NCBI GenBank assembly: GCA_965153455.1
Contig: OZ234499.1
Span: 15,372,271 to 15,436,270 of the forward strand
Direction of reading: 5' to 3'
DNA length: 64,000 nt
Source: Sphagnum compactum
Lineage: Eukaryota > Bryophyta > Sphagnopsida > Sphagnales
Shown: positions 13,698 through 26,230 of the stretch, piece after piece
Numbering within the stretch: position 1 is the stretch's first letter
How the letters are laid out: the number at the start of each line of letters is the position of its first letter
Notes under the pieces: model-generated
Seen by the model: only the letters and a program-made list of their open reading frames with translations
Told to the model about the DNA's origin: nothing
The model's database searches: none
Program-made: the position numbers and the translations under genes

Positions 13698-14162
13698 AGG
13701 CGTTGAAGGTCATTCCGTGCTTGTATCTCTTGTCAAGTTTTCTTCTCTTTTCCGGTTCTCTTCTGATCAGCCTTCGGGATCTGCAGAGGTTTCGTTTACT
13801 TGCTGCTTGTTCTCTTATTCATTGCTGAATAAAAGAAGAAGCAACAAGAAAATGAAACCTCTGCAGATCCTTCTGATCTCAGATTCTCCTCTGATCGCCC
13901 CTCGGGATCTGCTGAGATTTCATTATTTCTTCCTGCTCCTTTTTCTTCTATTCATTGCTGAATGCTTCGGGTTCACGGTACCCTATCCTCTAAGACCAGG
14001 GTTTGCACAGAGTATGTCACTGTCAGTATTTCTAGTGTGCTTGTTTTGGGAAGGGTCCTGTGATTCTTGCACAAAGGTGTTTGTCCGGGGTTGTGGTGGT
14101 GCAGCTTGATGTAGTTGTTTTCTTTCTTGACAAGTATGCAGAATCCAGTTCATTGCATGGCT

Positions 14163-14239
14163 TTGGTCATGAAAAATACGTTGATTTTCCAGAGCTCCAA
14201 AATGGAGCTCTGGAAAATCAACGTATTTTTCATGACCAA
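14163..14239 (+). ncRNA. Perfect 37-bp foldback, candidate small-RNA precursor
   Basis: The left arm 14163-14199 and right arm 14203-14239 are perfect reverse complements over 37 bp, separated by a 3-nt AAA loop. The left arm opens TTGGTCATGAAAAATACG. A transcript from either strand would form a long, fully paired stem, more like a young hairpin-siRNA or MIR locus than an old conserved MIR gene. A very small inverted-repeat element is the main alternative, but the arms have no obvious target-site duplication. It lies about 290 bp upstream of a second foldback. Confidence 0.5.
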
Positions 14240-14487
14240 GGGTGATGCTTCATGAGCACTAAGTGCAATACTACATTGTTACAATGCATGTAAGCCATTC
14301 TATCACCATGCCTGCTTATTTTTCTTGGTGTCCACTCTTTAATATGTTTACAGAACTTCAGCATGTGGTAAGCTGAAGAATCTTACAGACCCACTTTTTG
14401 GTATGCTTCATACAGCAAGACTTGACAATATGTGGCGCAACTTGGAGGAAACCCTGCAAAACAATGTACTTCATCCCTTTGGCTGTA

Positions 14488-14587
14488 CATTCTGGAGGTG
14501 AAAGAAACTGCTGAATTTAAGATGAAGCATGTTCAAGCTTTCTGAGAGTCACCATTAAATTCAGCAGTTTATTTCACCTCCAGAATG
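14488..14587 (+). ncRNA. Imperfect 33-bp foldback with 34-nt loop, MIR-precursor-like
   Basis: Arm 14488-14520 (CATTCTGGAGGTGAAAG...) pairs with 14555-14587 with one internal mismatch, separated by a 34-nt loop. Size, loop length and near-complete pairing are in the range of plant MIR precursors. The arms match no conserved plant miRNA family I know. Together with the foldback at 14163 and the TATA element near 13690 it could form a single primary transcript. Small-RNA evidence is needed to call it real. Confidence 0.5.
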
Positions 14588-14599
14588 CATGTTCTCCTC

Positions 14600-17500
14600 A
14601 TGATTTCATATGTCAGGTGGATCTGTTATGAACATGAAATAGAACTTCCTACACTATCAAGCTTTTCACAGTTTTGACGTTTTTCCACGATCTCTATTTT
14701 TTTAGAATCAACTCATGAGTAATTAACATGTGGCATGGAATTTTTTGGGCATGTTCCATAATTCATTGCACAAGCCCTAGGAAGTGTTCAGGACATAATT
14801 GCATTAGTTTATGCAAGGGGAAGATTCAACTATGTCCCAACCTGTCACATGAATTGCTCATTGCATTACTTGGTCATGATATATTCACAGACCAAGGAAT
14901 TACACTTACCAAGATTGTGCTTCAGCAGTTGGTACGATTTTGAATTGAAACTATAAATAATTTCTTGATCAATCTCCAGGAGAGTTGCTGTATTTATGAA
15001 AATAGGACGTAGAAGTGCTGCTTCAGCTGAGAACACATATTCAACTTATTCTCCACTATCATGCCCTTGGATTGCACATAAGTCATGAACGTCCTATGCT
15101 TTTGCACTAAACCCTGCAAGTGAACACATCAGACACATTTGACACCAAAATGTGACATCATAGAATTAGGTTTTGACATGCATTAAGGTATTGTATTCCC
15201 TTCAAGACCGGGCTCCCTGCACTTGGCCAACATTGAGAGATTGTGTAGTTGTCTCTTCTGCAGACCTTTGTTTGTAAGCTGGAGTAAATTTATAGTAACT
15301 CTTTGGGAAAGCAAGAGATGCTCAAAGGATATGGGGAAATTCCAGAGACCAAGAGACCAAATCTGAACACATTGTCTTTGCAAAGATGACTAAAGAATGG
15401 TCAAGAGAGAATGCCTTGATAAAAGTGTTAGTCTATGTTACAATCAATTTTCTCCAGGAATCCAATGCTGGATAAAAACTGGAAGTTCTTTCCATAAGTT
15501 TAGAGTTCACATCAGGTGAATCTGTGAGCTCCCCAAGTTCACAGGGCTTTCTGGTTCATGGATGCCAACACAGTGAGTTCAAGCAATTCTGAGCGGACCA
15601 ACATCTTGCAATGTAGCCACTGTCACACCGTACATCAGCTTCATTGTGCAAATGGACCTGAGGAATCATCCCACATGGCTTTCAGACCTGAAGATACAAT
15701 GTCATGTTGACTATAGCTGTAAGAATTGGATAAAAGGTGTAATTGACTCTTAATTAAGAGTACCTGGAAGAAGAGGATTTCTTGCAGGGCAGCAGTGTCA
15801 GGAACCCCTTCAGGCCACATGGATTACTACATACACAGCAAAGTGCTGGCTATCCTGAATTTTTGCTGCCACTTTCAATGGTAATCCCACCAGTATAAGT
15901 TGGTTGGCACCTCTGTATCAATTGTAGTGATCCCCTTCTCACTAGGCCTTGCAAGGGACCAAGTCTTTAGATGCTCCCCTAGAAATTGTGGCATAATTTC
16001 CCTTGACAATTGTCATACTTGACATTGGGGGATCCTTGCACTTGGCCACTTTTCACTCTTTTGAATGTCATATCACATTATTGGTGGGTTTATGGGGTTA
16101 ATCTAACTCAGTTGAAGAAGTTGAATGATCAACTTCTCAACAGAATTCATAACAAGCACAAGCCCGTATGCATATTGTGTGTATTGCTAGATGAGGATAC
16201 AATATACAATCAATGATACAGTTTTCAAAAGGAAGGATAGAAACTGGGATATTATTATAGGGAACAGAGGGAGAGGAGTTGGAGTGAGTGTACCAGCATT
16301 CTTGTAGTCAGGCCAATTGTACAAGGAACTGCTGAACGACCAATTCTCAATATAGGTGTTATGTTGATCTGAATGAATGGCCTTCACATAAGCAAATTGG
16401 ATGCTGTATGAAGTCTACTGGTTTCAGAATACAACACAAAGACACAAAGAGGTGGACCCTGGAGGAGTACCTGAGCATGCCAAGTGCTTGGTTCATTGTC
16501 ATTTTGTCACATGTAGGATATCCTTCAGGAGGGCCATTAGCTGATCGACTCAAAATGCATGGAATCCTGTTCATTTGAATTAGTTCTTTCTTGTGTCACC
16601 CTTTCTCCAGCGCTGCTGAAAATGAATAAGGACATCATAGGCCGCTTGCCCGTCACTTTTGCAGTGCTAGTCCAGCCGTGGCTCTCTGGGATCTGCCATG
16701 GGCCAGCAGAGTGTGTTACCTTAGAACCAAGTGCACATGAAGACCAATGACAAGACTGTGCACGACGAAAAATGTTAGGGAGCATATCCATCTGCTGCCT
16801 TGGTCAAAATTTGTAAACTCCTCATAAACACTTCCATAGTACTCTAGACAGTTCATTGACAACTCCAGTGTGACATTCATGTTCCTTTTTTCCAAAAAAT
16901 TTGCCCAAAAGGTGTGCTTTTGTGTGTGTGTGTTTTTCTTTGGGGCTCGAGAGTGGCGGTTTTGATGATTCAAGGAGAAAATGAGCTCCATAAAAGTGGA
17001 AGAGGTTTGTTTGTGAGGCCTTCTTTCTTTCCTTCCTCTTCTGAATTTGGAGCTTCTCTTTGGTTTGGATGTGTTGAATTTGGGTTTAGTCCATTGGTGT
17101 TTTGCAATCTAGACTGCATTTTTTATTATTCTACATACTAATGTGGGCATGCAGGTTTGGTTTTAATGTGCGTGGCTTGTGCAAGATTGAATTGGGCTAT
17201 AGTGAGCAGGATTCAAAAGGATCGGGGTTCGACCCACCCAAATCCATCATGCTTTTATGATCTTGTTGTCATCCTAGTTTTGTTTATTTGTTTTTTTCGA
17301 GGTTACTTTCTAATGCTTGTTTTAGTTATGGGTTTTGTTGTTGAAGTCTTATTTTCAAGTTAACCGGATCACCATTTGTTTTAGAGAAATCTACAAATGT
17401 TCTGCCAAATCACGAGCCTTTCGAAGTATTGGATCACCACACAAACTAACATTGAAAAATTGGTTTCACCAATTGACATTATCACTTGCTAACTTGCATT

Positions 17501-17880
17501 GTCGCTCATATTCAACCACCTAAATGCATAAGTATCTGCAAATTGCCTCCATAAAATCCATCCTAGCCGGTGCCACTTACCATTTTCATTCCAAAGTTGC
17601 CACCTCTACCTCCGTATCATATTTGTTGTAGCCATCCAATAGTCCTTGGGATTTTGAAAAAGAAAACATTGCCTCCACTATAGCTTGACGGTTGTTAACC
17701 ATTTCTTTCAAATTTTGTGCACATCTTGAGCAATAAATGCATCATTGATGCCTTGTTCCACCCTAATTTAACAAAGTTTATGGACTTTGCAAATGGGTAG
17801 CCTTTCTAGGTGAAAAAGGAGTTTTAGGGTAAAACCCTTGCACAAATGTAGGGTTACTTCACATATTTTCTCTAATATGA
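14600..17880. other. Intergenic, no gene recognised
   Basis: Many short open frames occur on both strands, including overlapping minus-strand frames between 16187 and 16991, but none could be assigned. A stretch near 15180-15380 (minus) ends in GLEGNTIP, faintly like a leucine-rich repeat; this is too little to call. About 17370-17720 reads like degraded transposon coding sequence without a diagnostic motif. A possible tRNA-type B-box (GGGGTTCGACCC) sits at about 17223-17235 with no convincing A-box. Confidence 0.45.
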
Positions 17881-17889
17881 CTAATGCAT

Positions 17890-18480
17890 ATAAGGAATAT
17901 CTATCTATGAAGCAAGCAAGTTTGTTTGTTTGTTTGTTTTGTTTTGTTGTGTACTAATGAGATCCACCAAACTGGGATGCTTCAGATCACGTTCTTGGTC
18001 TCTTTGGAAAGCTCTTGAAGGGGAGGGGTGCATCGGCTTGGTTCCATGACATTTGGACTTGCGGCGCAAAAGTTCTTGAACATTGAATGATTTCTTCACT
18101 GAAAATTAAATTAAATACTAGCTGAAAATTTCTCAGGAATTGGAATGTGGCTTTGGTGTTGTTGGAAAGATCTTGATGAGCAAGATTTAATGGAATTTAT
18201 TTGGTAAGATTTGGATTCAGAATGTGGGAGATTAATTGATTTTTAAGTGATTTCTGCTGCTGAAAATTCCAATAAATTCCAAAAAACCAGGTTTTGAAAG
18301 GAAAAATCAGTTGAGAACGTGGTAATACGTGAAAGCTTACCATTCAATTCAAGCAAGATTTCCTTTCATATTTGGCTGTTTGAAAAATTGATACATACAT
18401 TGCAAAACAATGTTCACATGTTGAGTTTCCGTATTGTGTAATGGGTTCACTCTTGGGCCAACGGCACAGGCCACACTATT
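17890..18480 (+). repeat. Dispersed repeat family R450, copy 1 (with insertion)
   Basis: This is one of four clear copies in the window of an unnamed repeat of about 450 bp. Shared landmarks in order are GAGATCCAC, GGGATGCTTCAGATC, TTTGGAAAGCTCTTGA, GGACTTG.GG.GCAAAAGTTC, GGAATTGGAATGTG, GATCTTGATGAGCA and a 3' end with GGGCCAACGGCACAGGCCAC. In this copy about 120 bp of unrelated sequence is inserted near 18330-18450. No open reading frame for a transposase exists, so the family is non-autonomous. Confidence 0.85.
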
Positions 18481-19035
18481 ATGATGAATGATGAACAATG
18501 GACATGGTTTTTCTCTTTCCATTTTGTGATATACAAAATTTTCATAATTTTTTTTTCCAATGAAATGACAGAAAAACCAATGAAGTGTTCGAAGGAATCC
18601 TCATATAACAATTTACTTTTTAAAATCCTGCATTTAATAAGAAACTACTCTTATGGCATGCACCAAAAAAACCCCATATATCCATGCTAGTTTTAACTAG
18701 TAGAATTTTTTTAATGGATTAAATTTTGCAAAAACATAATTATCAATCAGCAGAGATATAATATAAAATCCCTTCTGCTTTCAGTAACAATTTGCAAAGT
18801 TGGAAATTTGAACAATTTGTCAACATGTTCTCAAATTGGTTTGATTTCAGACTGCATCGTTGCCCCTAAATACAATAGTGATCATCACAGATGATGATCC
18901 TGTCGTTGGGAAGTTTGAATACCAAAGTCTATTGATTTTGTTCTAGACCTCCATACATAATTGGTTTATAGTGGATTATTTTTTATAATGGATTTGAGAA
19001 GATTTTAATGGACAAAATTTAACAATAATCATCCT

Positions 19036-19505
19036 AAAACAAAGGGGTTTGTCACACTGTGGCCTTTTTGCCATTTACCTTAAATATCTTAAGGCAAAAG
19101 AAGAATGATGAAAATTCAAATATTTCACCATGCAAAAATATAATCTTCAAAACAATCCTCTAAAAGAAACCAAAATCCTTCAAGATATTATAACTCTATT
19201 ATAACTAATCTCAAGTTTCAACACAAGCCAAAATATTGGCTTTCAAAAATCCTCATATAAAAATAGACCTAAAACTCAAATATCTCACCATGCAAAATAT
19301 AATCTTCAAAACAATCCTATAAAAGAAACCAAAATCCTTCAAGATATTATAACTCTATTATAACTAATCTCAAGTTTCAACACAAGCCAAAATATCATCT
19401 TTCAAAAATCCTCTAATCAAAATAGACCTTTTATTATTACCTAGGGAGGGCCAAAATCCCTTAAGCGACTATACTCTATAATGAATTTAAACACAATATC
19501 CTTGC
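19036..19505 (+). repeat. Dispersed repeat R300, copy 1 with internal 160-bp tandem duplication
   Basis: Segments 19116-19275 and 19276-19433 are near-identical tandem units, each with TTTCACCATGCAAAA or a close variant, CAAAATCCTTCAAGATATTA and AATCTCAAGTTTCAACACAA. The same unit, once only, lies at about 33016-33335, flanked by the same GGCAAAAGAAGAA and GGCCAAAATCCCTTAAGC sequences. Both copies are in plus orientation. No coding potential. Confidence 0.85.
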
Positions 19506-19864
19506 CTTGGTAGGCAACGCCAACAAAACAAACATCCATTGAAAGAGAGGTTTTATATGAGAAATCATATCAAAATGGAGCTCTGACAGAAACCAATGGA
19601 ATGATCGGGTGAAAGGACATCAACCCATTGTAAAGTTCTGTGCAAGGATGAGTGCAAAGGAACAAGTGACCCATCAAAACTATGGGTGGAAAGTGGGGAC
19701 CCATTTTCCACTCAGAGAAAAAAGGGTGGCTGGAAACTGGACCCTAAACCCTTATCCACAGCGACAGTAGAGAGAGAGGAAGGAAGAAGGGAGAGAAGGA
19801 AAGGAAAGAAGAGGCGACAAGGCGAAGGAAGACGAGAGCTTGAGAAAAATCACACGAGGGGACA

Positions 19865-20509
19865 ATGGCTTCCGCTCTTTGCACATTCTCAGCACCCTCC
19901 TCTTCTCTCTCTGTCTGCAATCAGCCCATCTCCAGCTTCAGTTCGCGCTGCAGTGAGCTTTCTGGAGCTGGTACAAAGCTCTTCCGTCACTCAGGATGCC
20001 AGACTACTGAGCTCCGCGATGCTGCTGCTGGTGATGGACTGAGCCGTCTTGTTGCCCAACCACGTGCGAGTAAGTCTCCTGTTCTTCTCTTCCTTCTCTC
20101 TATCCCCGCAAAGATGGAAAACTTGGTGTTGTTGCTGTGCGCAAGGAATTAGGGTTTCAGATGTCTTGTGTTATGATATGATTTTCGTAGCTTCACTAGG
20201 CATAATGTGTGTGTGGGTGCGGTGTGCCTCTGGGTGGATTGGTGGCGCATCATGCAATACGACGTTGGACGAACAGGTAGGGTCTGTGACCTAACCGGCA
20301 AGAAAGCAAACAATGGCTACAAGGTATCGTTCTCCAAGCACAGGACCAAGTCACTGCAGGGTGCCAACTTACAATACAAGCGGCTCTGGTGGGAGGAAGG
20401 CAAGCGATTCGTGAAGCTCCGTGTGTGTACCAAGGCTTTGAAGACCGTGGAGAAGAAAGGACTTCAAGTCATGGCCAAGGAAGCTGGCATCAATTTAGCA
20501 GACTTCTGA
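19865..20509 (+). CDS. RPL28: Chloroplast 50S ribosomal protein L28 (bL28c)
   Basis: Exons 19865-20069 and 20277-20509 are joined across a 207-bp GT-AG intron (phase 1) to give 145 residues. The first exon encodes a Ser/Ala-rich plastid transit peptide ([17 protein letters not shown]...) ending near LVAQPRA. The second encodes a complete bacterial-type L28: [19 protein letters not shown], then [23 protein letters not shown] and a C-terminus AGINLADF. Nuclear-encoded L28 is part of the large subunit of the plastid ribosome. The first in-frame ATG, in ACAATGGCT context, is used because it opens the transit peptide. A purine-rich leader lies just upstream. The gene is convergent with CDKB, whose stop codon lies about 0.9 kb downstream. 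Nothing suggests decay. Confidence 0.94.
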
Positions 20510-21421
20510 GCATAGCCTTCAGCAGGAGCAGGAGCAGCAGCAGGCAGCCATGCTACTTAGGAAACCCACTTCCCCTAAACCCCATCACAAAACTACAACA
20601 TCAATGTCACTGCATTTCTGTGTATCAATGAAGCACACACCCATTTTTCATTTCTGATTACATTTGTGCAACAAGAAGCATTGAGTTCCATCAAATTTAC
20701 AGCTTGTCTAATTTGACTTGAGCTTCTCTCTCTCAGAGAGGCATTGCATTTGACAAGTACCAGGAATCAGTGTAATTGATGTGGAGATGAATGGAAGAGT
20801 GTAACAGTACCATTAACTTCATGCAATTCCATGACAAGCAAGAGTTTCACTGATCATCAGCAGAAAAACAGCCAACTGATGGAAGAAGCAAAAAGTGATC
20901 ACATTTTCATTAGAGCAGTACAGTCAAACATGCATGAACGATTGGACTTGGCGACCAATTAATTACACAATAATGGTTTTGCAGTTCTGAAACCTCCCTA
21001 GAACTGTTGAAACAAACATCAGAGCTTCAAAGATTGCAGAACCATGTCACCAGCTCATATAGTGTGACATTGAATTTTTTTTTCTATTTTTTTTGCTTTG
21101 AATTGTAGTGACAGGAATGGGAGTACGCTCATCAGAAAGAAGATGACTACTGCAGATGACAAGACGGGTGATCTGCAATCCAATGTGAGGCTCTGTCTAT
21201 GTGAATGGGAGTAATCTCGTCCGAAAGGAGATGACTACTGCAGATGACAAGATGGGTGATCTGCAATCTGATGAGAGATCCTTTCTATGCAAATTTCCTC
21301 TCCCTTGGGTGGTTACCCCTGCCTTACAGACACAATATATCCTAGTGGTTCTAGTTCTGGATTCAATTGCATAGTCTTCTATCTGTACCTCTTATGTGGT
21401 TCAGAAGGAATGACAGGACAA
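20510..21421. other. Convergent intergenic region between RPL28 and CDKB
   Basis: This stretch contains the 3' untranslated regions of both genes. A near-exact 88-bp tandem duplication (units at 21115 and 21203) contains GATGACTACTGCAGATGACA in each unit. No further gene is seen. Confidence 0.6.
21115..21289. repeat. 88-bp tandem duplication downstream of CDKB
   Basis: Units 21115-21202 and 21203-21289 share AATGGGAGTA, GATGACTACTGCAGATGACA and GGGTGATCTGCAATC, with scattered substitutions. It lies 3' to both RPL28 and CDKB and may be transcribed in the 3' UTR of one of them. Confidence 0.85.
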
Positions 21422-23500
<2,079 letters not shown>

Positions 23501-25400
23501 TATTATTGCTGAGGAAGGCCTCTTCTAGAGTCAAGGAGTCAAAGGCACGGGGGACGTCTCACACTTCGCCCGTGTGTTCTTAGGATCAAAACTCTGTAGT
23601 ATCAAACGCCTTCGAGCTTGCAGGACTCGTATGTCCAAGAAAGCTCACAGACTGGCAATCTCATGGAAGGAGAACGAACTGTGCAAAGCATTAATAGCGC
23701 ATTGCACAGACAGAGAATGAGAGAAGGAATTGGAGACAATATACAGGTAATCAATCTGACGGAAATACACAACGAGGATTGAGCTTCTGGATCAGAGATG
23801 ACGAAGAGCGCCACAGCTATAGAGTCATTGTAGCATGATATAATGGAGCTCTGTCTGCCCCTTCCTCCTTGATCTTGATTCCTGCTTCCACAAACGCAGA
23901 AGTGTATACACCAGGGACTACAAACTCCTCGCAACTGCAAGCATCGTTGCCATTGATTCGTCAACCTGAAGAGAAGATCATCTTGCGGAAGAATGGAGAA
24001 TTGTTGAGACAAAAGGACGAAGAAGAAGAAGACATAAAAGAAGACAACACTGTAGAACAAATCAAACAAAGGAGATGCTATACAAGAAGAACGTACGCAT
24101 CAGCTGTCAAGAATGATGACAAAGAACAGATTGCGATTCTTGGCGTGTATCCATTCGCTCTATACCGCAAAATAGGATGGCAAATGTACTCTCGGAGTCT
24201 GGAGGCGCACGACTCCCGCGGAGAGAGCTAGAAACTCTAGCAATTGCCAGCGTTGCAACCGATTTTGACTGAATGCGAAAACCCCGGAATCGCGTCAAGA
24301 TGAAGAAGCTCGCGCCGCATGAGCCGCTAGAACCCAAGAAGAACGATGGAAGAAATCAACAGGTTTGGGAGGGAAGCGAACAAGATGATGACTCAAGGAA
24401 GGCAAGGCAAGGCAAGGAGGAGATCATCAGGTGAAGAATACCGACGACAATCAAACAAGTTTTTCCAGATTCCTCCACTTCCAGGAAAAGCACTTCTGCA
24501 AAAGCAAACAAAAAAGTTTTCAAGGCATTTGTTTATTCTCTCAAACACAAGAATGCTGTATTTGGCAATTTTCTCTCTCTCTGGTGCTTATGTTGCATCT
24601 CCACGCTTCCGGAAATAGCCGAGAGCACACGTGACCATCGCATCAGCAGCAGCAGCAGCAGCAAGGCAAAACAAAATATATATACTCCCGACTCCCAACA
24701 ACACAACACCGCAAAAAGTGGTAAAACAAAAACCCCCAAATTTTTTTCAAATTTGCGGAAAGAGAGCAACGGCAATGGAGCCGGAGAACTCGCCACAAAA
24801 ATCTCCAGCAAAATCCATGCACAAATCGCAACTGCGAACAAGGAGAAGCCCGGAAAACTAGCGTACAGGAAAAGCAGAGCTTGAATTAGGGCAAAGAACG
24901 AAAACCCAGAAACCGGAGGAGCCAGGAGGGAAGAAGAAGGGTCAGGAGAATTGGACCGTTCCGGGTTCGAATCCCGCCTCGTCCGGCCTGCCCCTCTCCT
25001 TACTCCCCCTCCCCCCCGTTCCCGCAAACTTTGAAATTCAAATTCTGGGTGGGTGCCAATCATACGAGCGGGTTGCGGGGGAAGGGCAGTCGGGGGGGCG
25101 GGGGCGGGGATTTTGCCTTTTGTCACTTAGTACCTTGTAGCCTCCGAGTTATGATTTTTTAATTTTTTTTTTTGCACTTTCTTAATTTAATGTTTGGCTC
25201 TGCATGTGTCATAAGGGAAAGAGAGAGTGCAGAACGTCCCCCCCCCTCCAATACCCCTCCCCCCCGCCCCCCCCAACACACATTTGGAGGAATGTTCAGC
25301 ACATGTGTTTGTTTTTGAAACCCTGGCAAACTCCATTGAACAAAGCACCCGGCAAAAGGGGGAACACAAGGAACAAAGAGAGAGGACCTAAGTCTGAATC
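23501..25400. other. Upstream region of CDKB; simple repeats, no second gene
   Basis: This contains the CDKB 5' UTR and promoter (minus direction). Long open frames here (such as 197 codons at 24533-25126, minus) are low-complexity, leucine/proline-rich translations of simple sequence and show no domain. A (GCA)n run lies at about 24643-24663, and C-rich runs lie at about 25005-25018 and 25240-25275. At 24962-24985 the sequence GGGTTCGAATCCCGCCTCGTCC resembles the T-arm and acceptor of a tRNA, but no matching 5' acceptor occurs upstream. Confidence 0.5.
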
Positions 25401-26230
25401 AAAAGAGTAGAACCCAGAGTGGGTCACAAAGGGACATTGAAACAAATGATGTTCGAAAGCCCCCACCAATTACAAGGAGCATATAATAATAATAATAATA
25501 ATAAAAGGGGGATGAGAAGCCTGAAAGAACACTAAGCCCAAAAGAGCCCTCACCTACAATGACAACATGCCTAATTTTAGAGGTGGCATCCCCTCTCTCT
25601 GCAAAGCTATTGACCCCCCTCTGTTTATGGAAAACATGCAAAATAGCTAAATCAGGGTCACTAGAACATTTTGTTGACCACTCCATGTCAAGAGAATGAT
25701 GAAAAAAATTGTTCACTTGTTGGTGCAAGCAATCAAAAACCTCTATAGCAAAAATAAGAAACACATACATTGGGAGTTCATCATGGTAAAATCCTTCATT
25801 TGCTTGAGTCGTCACTATTATGGTCACCCCACAAAATGAAGCAACCTTCAAAATCAAATATATTTGAGTGCAATAGGTAATGACAACATTGGCCAATGTG
25901 TGGATGCCATCAGCTAATGACATGATGTCAACCTATTAGTGAAAAGATTAAATGAAAAATAATGGAAAAAGATGTGAATTTGTTCATGTGATACATGAAA
26001 CCCCACATCTCTTACAATGAAAGGGAGAACATCCCAAATAGCATGGGATGTAATTTGCTCTCCACCATGGGAGTAATGAAAAAGGTGGGTCCCCATTGGA
26101 TTTAGAAGTTGGCCATAAACTTGAATGCCTTGAATCAACCCCAGAACTAAAGGATGAGGGAAGTCCAATTTGATGCACAATGTTAGAAAAAAAAACATTT
26201 AAAGCCAAATGGAAAGATGTAATGACTAGG
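25400..26230 (-). pseudogene. R2-like non-LTR retrotransposon, C-terminal fragment
   Basis: Two minus-strand frames (26198-25914, then 25923-25399) translate to segments that align in order with the C-terminal part of the longer element at 37.9-40.8 kb. They are GTHL....HGGEQITSHAIWDV (zinc-knuckle His/Cys region), then LADGIHTLANVVITYCTQ (the endonuclease core Asp strand), then FAIEVFDCLHQQVNNFFHH. The two copies are only distantly similar, so they represent different subfamilies or very old insertions. The fragment is 5'-truncated, as expected of target-primed reverse transcription. A TAA/ATA microsatellite at about 25483-25504 lies in the minus-strand 3' direction. Confidence 0.55.

Noticed and set aside
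17223-17235. SINE B-box (GGGGTTCGACCC)
   Set aside because: No convincing A-box at the right spacing and no poly-A end or target duplication was seen.
24955-24986. tRNA gene (GGGTTCGAATCCCGCCTCGTCC resembles a T-arm and acceptor)
   Set aside because: No complementary 5' acceptor (GGACGAG-like), D-arm or anticodon arm lies in the preceding 90 bases. At best it is a tRNA or SINE fragment.
24533-25126. 197-codon minus-strand open frame
   Set aside because: The translation is low-complexity (Leu/Pro/Ser-rich) and derives from GCA, GA and C-rich simple sequence; no domain or splice partner.
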